The notes under the pieces are model-generated. The model ran no database searches. It saw only the letters and a program-made list of their open reading frames with translations, and was not told the origin of the DNA. DNA of 64,000 nt from an uncultured Bacteroidales bacterium (GTDB lineage: Bacteria > Bacteroidota > Bacteroidia > Bacteroidales > Bacteroidaceae): positions 21,205 to 85,204 of the forward strand of contig CACYBB010000006.1 in NCBI GenBank assembly GCA_902772585.1, read 5' to 3'. The position numbers and the translations under genes are program-made. Shown one piece after another: positions 41,877 to 51,184 of this stretch (positions are counted from its first letter, which is position 1; each line of letters begins with the position of its first letter).

Positions 41877-41964
41877 TCGATGTAAGATGGCTGAGGGCTG
41901 ATGGCTGAGAACTGAGGCTCCAGCCTCTAAAAACCTGAAACTTGAAACTTTAAACCTGAAAACT

Positions 41965-42081
41965 ATGAAGAAGAGTATTATTGAGATTGCGGTGAAGATG
42001 CTAGTAGCCGCACTCACAGCGTTCCTGACGGCAGTGACAACTACGTCGTGCGCAGGTTACGGACCGATTACGATGATGTAA
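41965..42081 (+). CDS. Smalltalk-type microprotein (38 residues)
   Basis: It reads MKKSIIEIAVKMLVAALTAF, then LTAVTTTSCAGYGPITMM, stop. A Lys-rich start, one hydrophobic helix and a TSC lipobox-like motif suit a tiny membrane or lipoprotein. Its place directly behind an HU-like gene is that of the Bacteroidota 'smalltalk protein' family. Function unknown. Confidence 0.75.
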   Translation: MKKSIIEIAVKMLVAALTAFLTAVTTTSCAGYGPITMM

Positions 42082-42092
42082 GAGGGAAGAGT

Positions 42093-42140
42093 AAAGAGAG
42101 AGAGGGGACTGACAGGCGAGCTGTCGATTCCCTCTCTTTT
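42093..42140. terminator. Bidirectional terminator between smalltalk and ndk
   Basis: A purine-rich arm (AAAGAGAGAGGGGA) pairs with TCCCTCTCTTTT, with an inner GACAG / CTGTC stem. Confidence 0.7.
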
Positions 42141-42156
42141 GGAATCCCATGATTCA

Positions 42157-42621
42157 TTATTTGCATTCGCCTGCGCCGTAAACGTAGGTCTGAGAGTGGG
42201 CAGTGTAGTCGAAGACTTCTTCGGGACGGAAGAAGCGACGAACCTCGATGGCTGCATTCTCGACAGAGTCGGAGGCGTGGACGATGTTCTGCTGGTTGCT
42301 CATGGAATAGTCACCACGGATGGTGCCAGGAGCAGCCTCGCGACCATTGGTAGGACCAGCCATCTGACGGACAACCTTGACAGCCTCAACACCCGTCAGT
42401 GCCAGGGCAATAACGGGAGAAGCCTGCATAGAGGCTTGCAGAGAGGGGAAGAAGGGTTTGTCGACGAGGTGGGCATAGTGTTCACGCAGGATTTCGTCGC
42501 TGAGCTGCATCATCTTCATACCCGAGATACGCAATCCACGACGTTCAAAGCGGTTAACGACTTCGCCAATGAGCTGTCTCTGTACGCAGCCTGGCTTTAG
42601 CAATACTAATGTTGTTTCCAT
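42157..42621 (-). CDS. ndk: Nucleoside diphosphate kinase
   Basis: It transfers the gamma phosphate between nucleotides. The phosphorylated His is residue 115 in NQQNIVHASDSVENA. The N-terminus METTLVLLKPGCVQRQLIGE and RGDYSMSN fit the family. Length is 154 residues. It lies 38 bases after the M3 peptidase gene and is probably co-transcribed with it. Confidence 0.96.
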   Translation of the reverse strand: METTLVLLKPGCVQRQLIGEVVNRFERRGLRISGMKMMQLSDEILREHYAHLVDKPFFPSLQASMQASPVIALALTGVEAVKVVRQMAGPTNGREAAPGTIRGDYSMSNQQNIVHASDSVENAAIEVRRFFRPEEVFDYTAHSQTYVYGAGECK

Positions 42622-42659
42622 AGTTAAATAAGTTGTTATAGAATGATGTAGTAAATAGA

Positions 42660-44786
42660 TTATAGTCCACGAGCACGGAGGATAGCAGAAGCATCAGGCT
42701 GCTGCATACCAGTGAAGTCGGTAAACATCTGCATGAGGTCACCCGTATTGCCTCGACTGAGTATCTTGTCGCGGAAGGCCTGACCGGTCTCAGGCTTCAG
42801 GGCACCCATCTTGGCAAAGGTATCGGCCACGTTGACTGCCAAAACCTCCGTCCACAGATAACTGTAGTAGCCGGCAGCATAGCCCCCACCCCATACATGA
42901 TTGAAGTAACTGGTCATGTAGCGAGGAGGTATCTGGGCATCGAGAATGCCATACTGGCGCAGGGCTTCTTCCTCGAAAGCCTTAGCCTTGTCGGGCGCAG
43001 GAACATCCTTCGAGGCGAGCATGTGCCAAGCCATATCGAGGCTGGAAGCAGCAAGGTTCTCGCCCAGGGCATAGGCCGACTGGAAATTGATGCTCTTCAG
43101 CATGCGCTCCTTCAGTTCGGCAGGCATGGGTTGGTTGGTCTCGTAGTGGCGTGCATAGTTGTCGAAGACCTCTGGGATAGAAGCAAACGACTCGTTGAAC
43201 TGAGACGGCATCTCCACAAAGTCACGATAGACATTGGTGCCTGCCAGACTCTTGTAGTTGCAGTTGGAGAGCATGCCGTGCAGGGCGTGACCAAACTCAT
43301 GGAACATGGTAGTCACCTCGTCCCAGGTAATCAGCGACGGCTTGCCTTCAGGAGCCTTGGCGTTGTTGCAGACATTAAAGATGATAGGTTTCTGATTCCA
43401 GTGGTGGCTCTGCTCCAGGAAGTTGTCCATCCAGGCACCACCACGCTTCGTAGGACGACGGTAGTAGTCGGCATAGAAGAGCGCCAGCGACTGGCCATCC
43501 TTGTCAATGACCTCAAAGACGCGCATGTCGGGATGATAGGTAGGAATGTCCTTGCGCTCCTTGAACGTCAGACCATAAACACGACCAGCAGCATAGAAGA
43601 CACCATTCATCAGCACGCTGTCCACATTGAAGTAAGGTTTCACCTCGTCGTCAGAGATGTCGAGCATGGCCTTCTTCATCTTGGCAGAATAGTAGAAGCG
43701 GTCGTAGGGCTGGAGTTGGAAGTCCTTACCCTCAGCTTTCTGGGCAAAGGCCTCGATGGCTTTCGTCTCAGCAGCAGCCTTAGCCTGATAAGCCTTGACC
43801 AGATTCTTCAGGAAGTTGTTGACATTATCTGTTGTCTTCGCCATCGTATTGTCGAGCGAATAGGCGGCATAGCAGGGATAACCCATCAACTCAGCCTGTT
43901 CGGCACGCAACTTAGCAATCTGGCTGACAATGGTAAACGTGTTATACTTGGGATTAGTACCATCGGCACGATGGATGCTGGCCTCATAGACCTTCTTGCG
44001 CAAGTCGCGATTGTCAAGACTGGCAAGAGGCGCCTGCTGGGTGGTGTTCATGATAACGATGGCATAAGGTGCCTTGCCGCCACGACTCTCGGCATCCTTC
44101 TTGCACTGTTCAATATCAGCGTCGCTGAAACCTGCCAGGTCTTCCTTTTTGTCGACCCAGACAATAGCGTCGTTGGTGGCAGCCTGCAGGAGGTCTCCCC
44201 ACTGCTGTTGCAGGTCAGCAATTTGCAGGTTGATTTCCTTCATGCGAGCCATCTTATCGTCAGGCAAGAGGGCACCCTTACGGACAAAGCCCTTATAGAT
44301 TTCCTCCAAGAGTTTCTGGTCTTCACCTGTCAACGAGTCGTGCTGACGGTCATAGACCTGTTTGATGCGCTCAAACAAGGGTTTGTTGAAGGATATCTCG
44401 TTCTGCAGTTCGGTCAACAGCGGCTGGACTGTCTTCTCAATCTCACTGAGTTCTTCTGTCTTGTCGGCCTCTGTCAGTGCAAAGAAGACGCTACTGACAC
44501 GAGCCAGCAACTTACTGCTATCCTCGAAAGGAAGGATGGTATTCTCAAAGGTAGCAGAATCAGGACAATCGACAATCTTCTGGATGTTCTCGCGTGTCTG
44601 CTCCATCGCAAACAGGAAGGCTGGCATGTAGTCAGTCACCTGAATCTTACTGAAATCGGGTGCTCCAAAAGGTAATGTACTCTCTTGCAACAGTGGGTTC
44701 TCGCGGCTTGTCTGCTCGCAGGCGCTGAACGACAGCATCATAACTGATGTCATCATAATTACTGATAAGGTGTTAGTTCTTTTCAT
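42660..44786 (-). CDS. dcp: M3 family metallopeptidase (peptidyl-dipeptidase Dcp type), lipoprotein
   Basis: A zinc peptidase that removes C-terminal dipeptides or trims oligopeptides. The zinc motif is MFHEFGHALHG (His496, Glu497), followed by FVEMPSQFNESF. The frame opens at a TTG (44792); the ATG at 44786 gives a lipoprotein signal (MLSFSAC) and 708 residues. The lipid anchor suggests the periplasmic face of a membrane. The -7 box TATCTTTG is at 44817-44810. Confidence 0.93.
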   Translation of the reverse strand: MKRTNTLSVIMMTSVMMLSFSACEQTSRENPLLQESTLPFGAPDFSKIQVTDYMPAFLFAMEQTRENIQKIVDCPDSATFENTILPFEDSSKLLARVSSVFFALTEADKTEELSEIEKTVQPLLTELQNEISFNKPLFERIKQVYDRQHDSLTGEDQKLLEEIYKGFVRKGALLPDDKMARMKEINLQIADLQQQWGDLLQAATNDAIVWVDKKEDLAGFSDADIEQCKKDAESRGGKAPYAIVIMNTTQQAPLASLDNRDLRKKVYEASIHRADGTNPKYNTFTIVSQIAKLRAEQAELMGYPCYAAYSLDNTMAKTTDNVNNFLKNLVKAYQAKAAAETKAIEAFAQKAEGKDFQLQPYDRFYYSAKMKKAMLDISDDEVKPYFNVDSVLMNGVFYAAGRVYGLTFKERKDIPTYHPDMRVFEVIDKDGQSLALFYADYYRRPTKRGGAWMDNFLEQSHHWNQKPIIFNVCNNAKAPEGKPSLITWDEVTTMFHEFGHALHGMLSNCNYKSLAGTNVYRDFVEMPSQFNESFASIPEVFDNYARHYETNQPMPAELKERMLKSINFQSAYALGENLAASSLDMAWHMLASKDVPAPDKAKAFEEEALRQYGILDAQIPPRYMTSYFNHVWGGGYAAGYYSYLWTEVLAVNVADTFAKMGALKPETGQAFRDKILSRGNTGDLMQMFTDFTGMQQPDASAILRARGL

Positions 44787-44809
44787 AATCAAATCATGTG
44801 TTATGGCTG

Positions 44810-44817
44810 CAAAGATA
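44810..44817 (-). promoter_or_regulatory. -7 box for dcp-ndk
   Basis: TATCTTTG on the minus strand, 23 bases before the ATG at 44786. Confidence 0.65.
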
Positions 44818-44857
44818 CAAAATTGTGAGGAAAAAGCAAAAAAATATCCTCAATTGT

Positions 44858-44888
44858 TTTGTATTATTCGCACTTATTCGTACCTTTG
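44858..44888 (+). promoter_or_regulatory. Promoter for the NfeD-SPFH operon
   Basis: TTTG (44858-44861), 19 bases, TACCTTTG (44881-44888). Confidence 0.8.
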
Positions 44889-44923
44889 CCAAAATAATAA
44901 CATAAACTAATATTATCAAGCAT

Positions 44924-45367
44924 ATGATTGACTATTTTCTGCAAAACATGTGGCAGGCATGGGCTATCGTCGCCGTTATCTGCCTGATTCTGGAATTGAC
45001 ATCTGGCGATTTCTTCATCATCTGTTTTTCCATAGGTGGCATTATTGCTGCCATCGGAGCAGCAATAGGGCTTAACATCTACTGGCAACTGGCCATCTTT
45101 GCCGTCTTCTCGCTGGTGGCTATCTTTACCGTACGCCCAGTGGCCCTGCGCTGGCTACACAAGAACGAGCCCAACAAGCAAAGTAATGCCGACGCGCTGA
45201 TTGGTCGCAAGGGCCGCGTCACAGAGGCTATCAAACAAGGTGGTTCAGGCTATGTGCAGATTGACGGTGACCTCTGGAAAGCCGTCAGCGACAGCGATAT
45301 TGAAGAGGGTGCCAGCGTCACTGTGATTGGTCGTGAGAGCACCATCATTACCGTAGAGAAACAATAA
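44924..45367 (+). CDS. NfeD-like membrane protein
   Basis: The 147-residue protein has two or three membrane helices (~12-70) and a C-terminal OB-fold (ALIGRKGRVTEAI...GYVQIDGDLWKAVS...GASVTVIGRESTIITVE), the short NfeD form. It is 18 bases before an SPFH protein, its standard partner. The pair is thought to organise membrane microdomains and help quality control of membrane proteins. Confidence 0.9.
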   Translation: MIDYFLQNMWQAWAIVAVICLILELTSGDFFIICFSIGGIIAAIGAAIGLNIYWQLAIFAVFSLVAIFTVRPVALRWLHKNEPNKQSNADALIGRKGRVTEAIKQGGSGYVQIDGDLWKAVSDSDIEEGASVTVIGRESTIITVEKQ

Positions 45368-45385
45368 CCAATAAACAATAAGATT

Positions 45386-46345
45386 ATGTTAGACACAATG
45401 ACTATCGTACTCATAGTTATCATCGTACTGGTGATACTATTTGCCAAGATGGCACTGGTAATTATCCCCCAGTCGGAAACCAAGATTATTGAGCGCTTGG
45501 GACGTTACTACGCTACGCTGAACCCAGGTATCAATATCATCATTCCGTTCATTGACCGCGCTAAGGACATCGTCGTACTGGCGCGTGGACGCTATACCTA
45601 TTCCAACAGCATTGACCTTCGCGAGCAAGTTTACGACTTCCCTTCACAGAATGTGATTACGAAGGACAACATCCAGATGGAGATCAATGCCCTACTCTAC
45701 TTCCAGATTGTGGACCCCTTCAAAGCCGTCTATGAAATCTCTAACCTGCCCAACGCCATTGAGAAACTGACACAGACCACCCTGCGTAACATCATTGGTG
45801 AACTGGAGTTGGACGAGACACTGACCTCGCGCGACACTATCAATACCAAACTGCGTGCCGTCTTGGATGATGCCACAGACAAGTGGGGTGTGAAGGTGAA
45901 CCGTGTAGAACTGCAGGACATCATTCCGCCAGCAACCGTATTGAACGCCATGGAGAAGCAGATGCAGGCAGAGCGTAACAAGCGTGCCCAGATTCTGACC
46001 TCTGAGGGTGAGAAGGCTGCTGAGATTCTGGCTTCTGAAGGTGAGAAGACCGCCATCATCAACCGCGCTGATGCCCAGAAGCAACAGGCTATTCTGCATG
46101 CTGAAGGTGAGGCACAGGCTCGCATCCGCAAGGCAGAAGCTGAGGCAAAAGCCATCGAACTGATTACAGAAGCCGTAGGAAAATCAACGAATCCTGCCAA
46201 CTATCTGCTGGCACAGAAGTACATCCAGATGATGCAGGAACTGGCTCAGGGCGACAAGACAAAGACCGTCTATCTGCCCTACGAAGCAACCAACCTGCTG
46301 GGTTCGATTGGTGGCATCAAGGATTTGTTCAAAACTGCCGAATAA
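45386..46345 (+). CDS. SPFH/stomatin-like protein (QmcA type)
   Basis: An N-terminal membrane helix (TMTIVLIVIIVLVILFAKMAL) is followed by the SPFH domain (IIPQSETKIIERLGRYYATLNPGI; VITKDNIQMEINALLYFQIVDP; RNIIGELELDETLTSRD). A long coiled coil rich in Ala, Glu and Lys (repeats of SEGEKAAEIL, ~195-270) forms the oligomerisation part. Length is 319 residues. It works with the NfeD-like protein upstream. Confidence 0.93.
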   Translation: MLDTMTIVLIVIIVLVILFAKMALVIIPQSETKIIERLGRYYATLNPGINIIIPFIDRAKDIVVLARGRYTYSNSIDLREQVYDFPSQNVITKDNIQMEINALLYFQIVDPFKAVYEISNLPNAIEKLTQTTLRNIIGELELDETLTSRDTINTKLRAVLDDATDKWGVKVNRVELQDIIPPATVLNAMEKQMQAERNKRAQILTSEGEKAAEILASEGEKTAIINRADAQKQQAILHAEGEAQARIRKAEAEAKAIELITEAVGKSTNPANYLLAQKYIQMMQELAQGDKTKTVYLPYEATNLLGSIGGIKDLFKTAE

Positions 46346-46462
46346 GCGCAAAGAAAATCAGGACGAAAGGTGTCAGCTAATACGCAGACACAACATCGTC
46401 AAATCGTCATTTGGCTCAGCATCATAAACAGTGAAACAAAAAGAAAGCGGAAAAGTTTCATA

Positions 46463-47605
46463 TTACTTCTTCAAAGGAATGGTAAAGCTGAAGGTAGAAC
46501 CCTCACCAAGGGTTGACTCTACCATTGCATCGCCACCATTCTTGCGAGCAAAATCCTGACAGAGCTGCAGACCCAGACCTGAACCTTCCTCACCACCAGT
46601 ACCATAGGAGGTTTCGCCCTTGGTAAAGATGCTCGATACACGCTCAGGATCAATACCTACGCCGTGGTCACGAACGGAAATGCGAGCAAAGTCGCCATCG
46701 CGCTTGTAGAACACCTCAATAGACTTGCCCTCTGGAGTGAACTTAACAGCATTTGACAAGAAGTTACGGATAATGGTCTTAATCATGTCATTATCGCCAT
46801 GAACTGTCAACTTTTCCTCGGCAGGAACATACTTCAAGTCAATCTTCTTCATCTCAGCAATCATCTTGAAGATATCTACAGCACCAGGCACGATATCATC
46901 CAAGTCAATATCCTGATAGACCACATTCAGACGACCTGTCTGACTCTTCGTCCACTTCAACAGGTTATCCAACAGGTCATGAGTCTCTTCTGACTCACGA
47001 TTGGCTTTATCCAGCAGATTGAAGATTTCCTCACCGACCACATCGGCAGACACCACGTTAACAGCCAGATTGAGCACCATACGGATGCTGGCCATAGGCG
47101 AACGAAGGTCGTGGGCAATGACAGAATACATCTTGTCACGGTTGGAGATAGTGCGCTTCAACTCCTCGTTCTGCTGCACGATGATGCGCTTAGCAGCAAC
47201 GAGCTGTATCTGGTGCATGACACGCATCACAAGCTCTTCCTTGTTGAAGGGCTTGGTCAAGAAGTCGTTAGCACCCACCTGGAAACCTTTTACCAAGTCG
47301 CTGGGATTATTCAGAGCCGTCAGGAAAATAATGGGAATATCCAGCGTCTCTGGGTCTTTCTTCAGAATAACGGCTGTATCAAAACCACTGATATCAGGCA
47401 TCATAACGTCCAACAGAATCAAGTCAGGCTTCTCTTTCTTAGCCTGCTCAATGCACTGATTTCCATTGGATGCCGTGCATACCTGAAACTTCTCATTGGT
47501 CAAGAGGATTTTCAGCAACAGCACATTGCTGACCACGTCGTCAACGATTAAGATTTTATAGTCGCTACGATTGATCTGAGACTCAAAGGTTTCGTTCAGC
47601 TCCAT
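46463..47605 (-). CDS. Response-regulator/histidine-kinase fusion
   Basis: The order is receiver domain first (~15-135; acidic pair Asp22-Asp23, phospho-Asp66 in LILLDVMMP, Lys118 in LTKPF), a short coiled coil, DHp helix with His165 (SVIAHDLRSPMAS), then HATPase (N-box RNFLSNAVKFT, G1 DHGVGID, G2 GSGLGLQLC). No membrane segment, so it is cytosolic. Such receiver-kinase proteins act as relay nodes downstream of membrane kinases. No cognate partner lies beside it. Length is 380 residues. Confidence 0.92.
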   Translation of the reverse strand: MELNETFESQINRSDYKILIVDDVVSNVLLLKILLTNEKFQVCTASNGNQCIEQAKKEKPDLILLDVMMPDISGFDTAVILKKDPETLDIPIIFLTALNNPSDLVKGFQVGANDFLTKPFNKEELVMRVMHQIQLVAAKRIIVQQNEELKRTISNRDKMYSVIAHDLRSPMASIRMVLNLAVNVVSADVVGEEIFNLLDKANRESEETHDLLDNLLKWTKSQTGRLNVVYQDIDLDDIVPGAVDIFKMIAEMKKIDLKYVPAEEKLTVHGDNDMIKTIIRNFLSNAVKFTPEGKSIEVFYKRDGDFARISVRDHGVGIDPERVSSIFTKGETSYGTGGEEGSGLGLQLCQDFARKNGGDAMVESTLGEGSTFSFTIPLKK

Positions 47606-47696
47606 TCTGTTAATGACGTTTATGATGTTTTAAGTCGTATTCAATTTGCAAAAGTAGCAAATATTCGGCATTTCTCCAAATATTTGCTCACTTTTT

Positions 47697-49541
47697 TTAT
47701 TCTACGGTCACAGACTTAGCCAAATTTCGAGGCTGATCAACGTTTTTACCCTTGCATACAGCCACATGATAAGCCAGTAACTGGAGGGGAATTGTAGCCA
47801 CCAACGGCTCCAAACATTCTTGTACGTCTGGCAACTCGATAACTTCGTCGGCAATCTTGGAAATAGTGTCATCACCCTTGCTGACAAGAGCAATCACCCT
47901 ACCCTGACGGGCCTTGATTTCCTGAATGTTAGAGAGCACCTTCTCGTACATAGCGTTATGAGTGGCGATAACGACCACAGGCATATCGGAATCGATAAGT
48001 GCAATAGGTCCGTGTTTCATCTCAGCAGCAGGATAGCCCTCTGCATGGATATATGAAATCTCCTTCAGTTTCAGGGCACCCTCCAAAGCGACAGGATAAC
48101 TGTAGCCACGACCCAGATAAAGGAAATTATGAGCATAGGTGAAGGTGCGAGCCAAGTCGGCTACCTTCTCATTCGTCCTCAGTACCTCACGAATCTTTTC
48201 AGGAATCTCTCCCAAGCCTTTCACCACCTTCAGATATTCGTCACGGTTAATGGTACCCTTGGCCTCGCCCATAGCCAATGCTATCATGGTAAGCACCGTT
48301 ACCTGACCTGTGAAAGCCTTGGTGGAAGCGACACCAATCTCAGGACCTACGTGGATATAGGTACCTGTATCAGTGGCACGGGGAATACTAGAACCGATGG
48401 CATTGCAGATACCATAGATAAAGGCGCCTTTTTCCTTGGCAAGTTGGATAGCAGCGAGCGTATCGGCTGTTTCACCACTCTGCGAGATAGCAATGACAAC
48501 ATCATCCTTGGTAACGACAGGATTACGATAGCGGAACTCAGAGGCATACTCCACCTCACACGGGATGCGACAATAAGTCTCTATCAGCTGCTTACCAATG
48601 AGACCAGCGTGCCATGAGGTACCACAAGCCACGATAACGACGCGCTTAGCTGAAAGCATCTGGCGACGATAATCAATAAGTGCAGACAACGTAACGTGGT
48701 TACCCTCCACATTGATTCGTCCACGCATACAGTTGGTGAGACACTCCGGCTGTTCGAAGATTTCCTTCAGCATGAAGTGTGGATAGCCACCCTTCTCTAT
48801 CTGACCCAGGTCGATATCAACGGTCTTAACGGCCAGTTCCTGCTCTTCACCCAGAATACTGATAACCTTCAGTCCTTCGTCCAGACGGATGACTGCGATA
48901 TTACCGTCTTCCAGATAGACCACCTTGTCAGTATATTCAATGATAGGACTGGCATCAGAACCCAGGAAGAACTCACCATCGCCAATACCTACCACCAATG
49001 GACTCTGCTTGCGGGCAGCGATAATCTGGTTGGGGTCACGCTTGTCGACAATTGCAATAGCATAGGCGCCAATAACCTGATAAAGAGCAACTTGTACCGC
49101 CTCTAACAGAGAAATCTGTTTCTTCTCCATAACATATTCCACAAGCTGTACCAGCACTTCGGTATCTGTATCGCTCTGGAAGGTCACACCTTTCTCTATC
49201 AGTTTTTGCTTGATATCGGCATAGTTCTCGATGATGCCGTTGTGGATAATAGCCAGATTGTGAGACTGTGAATAGTGAGGATGGGCGTTGCGCGACGAAG
49301 GCTCACCATGAGTAGCCCAACGGGTATGGGCAATACCGATACTACCACTGACATCTTTGTCGTTGCAGTATTCTGTCAGGTTGTCTACCTTACCTTTTGT
49401 CTTATATACATTGAGATTGCCGTCACCGTTAATCAGTGCCACACCGGCAGAGTCATAACCTCGGTATTCCAGTCTTCGAAGACCTTTAATCAGCACAGGA
49501 TAAGCTTCCTTGTGGCCGATATATCCTACGATTCCACACAT
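47697..49541 (-). CDS. glmS: Glutamine-fructose-6-phosphate aminotransferase
   Basis: Makes glucosamine-6-phosphate for peptidoglycan and LPS. Cys2 is the nucleophile of the glutaminase domain (MCGIVGYIG; HTRWATHGEPS; HNGIIENY). Two SIS isomerase domains follow (ACGTSWHAGLIGKQLIE; SQSGETADT), and the C-terminus ends LAKSVTVE as usual. Length is 614 residues. The -7 box TACCTTTG is on the minus strand at 49581-49574, wedged against the uxaC terminator. No glmS ribozyme was seen. Confidence 0.97.
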   Translation of the reverse strand: MCGIVGYIGHKEAYPVLIKGLRRLEYRGYDSAGVALINGDGNLNVYKTKGKVDNLTEYCNDKDVSGSIGIAHTRWATHGEPSSRNAHPHYSQSHNLAIIHNGIIENYADIKQKLIEKGVTFQSDTDTEVLVQLVEYVMEKKQISLLEAVQVALYQVIGAYAIAIVDKRDPNQIIAARKQSPLVVGIGDGEFFLGSDASPIIEYTDKVVYLEDGNIAVIRLDEGLKVISILGEEQELAVKTVDIDLGQIEKGGYPHFMLKEIFEQPECLTNCMRGRINVEGNHVTLSALIDYRRQMLSAKRVVIVACGTSWHAGLIGKQLIETYCRIPCEVEYASEFRYRNPVVTKDDVVIAISQSGETADTLAAIQLAKEKGAFIYGICNAIGSSIPRATDTGTYIHVGPEIGVASTKAFTGQVTVLTMIALAMGEAKGTINRDEYLKVVKGLGEIPEKIREVLRTNEKVADLARTFTYAHNFLYLGRGYSYPVALEGALKLKEISYIHAEGYPAAEMKHGPIALIDSDMPVVVIATHNAMYEKVLSNIQEIKARQGRVIALVSKGDDTISKIADEVIELPDVQECLEPLVATIPLQLLAYHVAVCKGKNVDQPRNLAKSVTVE

Positions 49542-49573
49542 ATTAGTTTCTGTATTATTGAGATTTCTGGGTG

Positions 49574-49620
49574 CAAAGGTAAAAAAAAAACGGCTATCCC
49601 AAGCAGGATAGCCGAACTTT
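49574..49620 (-). terminator. uxaC terminator touching the glmS promoter
   Basis: The perfect 9-bp stem CGGCTATCC / GGATAGCCG (49591-49614) has T-runs on both strands. The minus-strand T-run leads directly into the glmS -7 box (TACCTTTG, 49581-49574). Confidence 0.8.
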
Positions 49621-49625
49621 TTTTC

Positions 49626-51038
49626 TTAATAGAACTTGAAATATCTGCGAGCGTTGTTGTAGGAGATGTCTTCAACCATCTTTCCAAGCAGTTCGCGATC
49701 GTCTGGCAGCAGGCCTTTTTCAACGTCATTACCCAGCATATTACAGAGGATACGACGGAAATATTCATGACGCGGATAGCTCAGGAACGAACGACTGTCA
49801 GTCAGCATTCCTACGAAGCGAGAGAGCAATCCCAGCACGCTGAGGGCATTCATCTGGCGCTCCATACCATCCTTCTGGTCATTGAACCACCAGCCTGAAC
49901 CAAACTGAATCTTACCAGGCTCACCACCCTGGAAGTTACCAAGCATAGTGGCAATTACCTCATTAGCGCAGGGGTTCAATGTATATAATATGGTACGCGT
50001 GAGCTTATCCTCCATATTCAACTTGTTCAGGAACTTCGACATAGCCTTGGCAGTATTGAACTCGCCAATAGAGTCGAAACCAGTGTCAGCACCCAACTGA
50101 TTGAACATCTTGGTGTTGTTGTTACGGATAGCACCATAGTGGAACTGCTGGGTCCAATCGGCATCGGCATCCATCTCAGCCATCACTGTAAGGAAGCAGT
50201 GCTTGTACTGACGAGTCTCAAGCACAGAGAGTTGCTGACCACGCATAGCCTTCTCGAAGATGGTCTCAATCTGTGAGTCGGTATATTCTTCATCATAGAA
50301 CTCCTCGATACCATGGTCGCTCAACTTACAACCGTTGGCTGCAAAGAAGTCGTGACGCTTCTTCAAGGCATCAACCATATCAGCAAACTTAGTGATAGTA
50401 ACACCACTAACCTGCTCCAACTGATGAACGTAGTCGGGGAATTCAGGAGCCTCAATGTTCATAGCCTTGTCAGGACGCCAGGCAGGAATCATCATAGGAT
50501 CATCCTGAGCCTTATGCTTGGCATATTCAATATGGTTGTGCAGGTCGTCAACGGGATCATCGGTCGTGCAGACACACTCTACATGGTAGTGCTTCATCAG
50601 GCCACGAGCAGAGAACTCAGGCTGCTGCAACTTCTCGTTACACTCGTCGAAAATCTCGCGGGCAGTCTTGGGGCTGAGCAACTTCTCGATGCCGAAAGCG
50701 GTCTTCAACTCCAGATGCGTCCAATGGTACAATGGGTTACGAAGAGTATAGGGAACGGTCTCGGCCCACTTCTCAAACTTTTCCCAGTCTGTGGTATCCT
50801 TACCAGTGCAGTATTTCTCATCAACACCATTAGTACGCATGGCACGCCACTTATAGTGATCGCCACCAAGCCACAGCTCTGTGATGCTCTTGAAACGGTG
50901 ATCGTTGGCCACCATCTCAGGAATCAGGTGACAGTGATAGTCAATGATGGGCATCTTAGCCGCATGGTTGTGGAACAGGTCCTGTGCTACCTCGTTGTCG
51001 AGCACGAAGTTCTTGTCGTTGAATTGCTTCATAGTCAT
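49626..51038 (-). CDS. uxaC: Glucuronate isomerase
   Basis: It converts glucuronate to fructuronate (or galacturonate to tagaturonate), an entry step for pectin and glucuronan sugars. The family start is MIIDYHCHLIPEMVANDHRF-like (PIIDYHCHLIPE, metal His residues), with TTDDPVDDL and GSGWWFNDQKDGMERQM downstream. Length is 470 residues. ATGs at 51038 and 51032 are both possible. A TACTTTTG box lies at 51087-51080 on the minus strand. No other uronate genes are adjacent. Confidence 0.94.
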   Translation of the reverse strand: MTMKQFNDKNFVLDNEVAQDLFHNHAAKMPIIDYHCHLIPEMVANDHRFKSITELWLGGDHYKWRAMRTNGVDEKYCTGKDTTDWEKFEKWAETVPYTLRNPLYHWTHLELKTAFGIEKLLSPKTAREIFDECNEKLQQPEFSARGLMKHYHVECVCTTDDPVDDLHNHIEYAKHKAQDDPMMIPAWRPDKAMNIEAPEFPDYVHQLEQVSGVTITKFADMVDALKKRHDFFAANGCKLSDHGIEEFYDEEYTDSQIETIFEKAMRGQQLSVLETRQYKHCFLTVMAEMDADADWTQQFHYGAIRNNNTKMFNQLGADTGFDSIGEFNTAKAMSKFLNKLNMEDKLTRTILYTLNPCANEVIATMLGNFQGGEPGKIQFGSGWWFNDQKDGMERQMNALSVLGLLSRFVGMLTDSRSFLSYPRHEYFRRILCNMLGNDVEKGLLPDDRELLGKMVEDISYNNARRYFKFY

Positions 51039-51172
51039 TATGATTGTTTGTTGTTTTAGTGATATTCGTAAATGTCCTGCAAAAGTAGCAAATATTTTTC
51101 ATTTAAAAGGTATCTTCTTTTATTTTTTGCAGAAAATCTACGTAAACGTTTCCTTATATCACTTTTTCTTAT

Positions 51173-51180
51173 TATCTTTG
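51173..51180 (+). promoter_or_regulatory. -7 box for ansA, nearly leaderless
   Basis: TATCTTTG ends only 4 bases before the ATG at 51185, so transcription should begin at or within a few bases of the start codon. Confidence 0.6.
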
Positions 51181-51184
51181 CGAC

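Noticed and set aside
42897-44675. A 592-codon open frame opposite the M3 peptidase
   Set aside because: It is antisense to a complete, well-conserved enzyme and its translation is a low-similarity Leu/Val/Arg-rich sequence; codon bias of the real gene explains it.
49542-49625. glmS ribozyme
   Set aside because: The 84-base gap holds only a terminator and a promoter; there is no room for the ribozyme.
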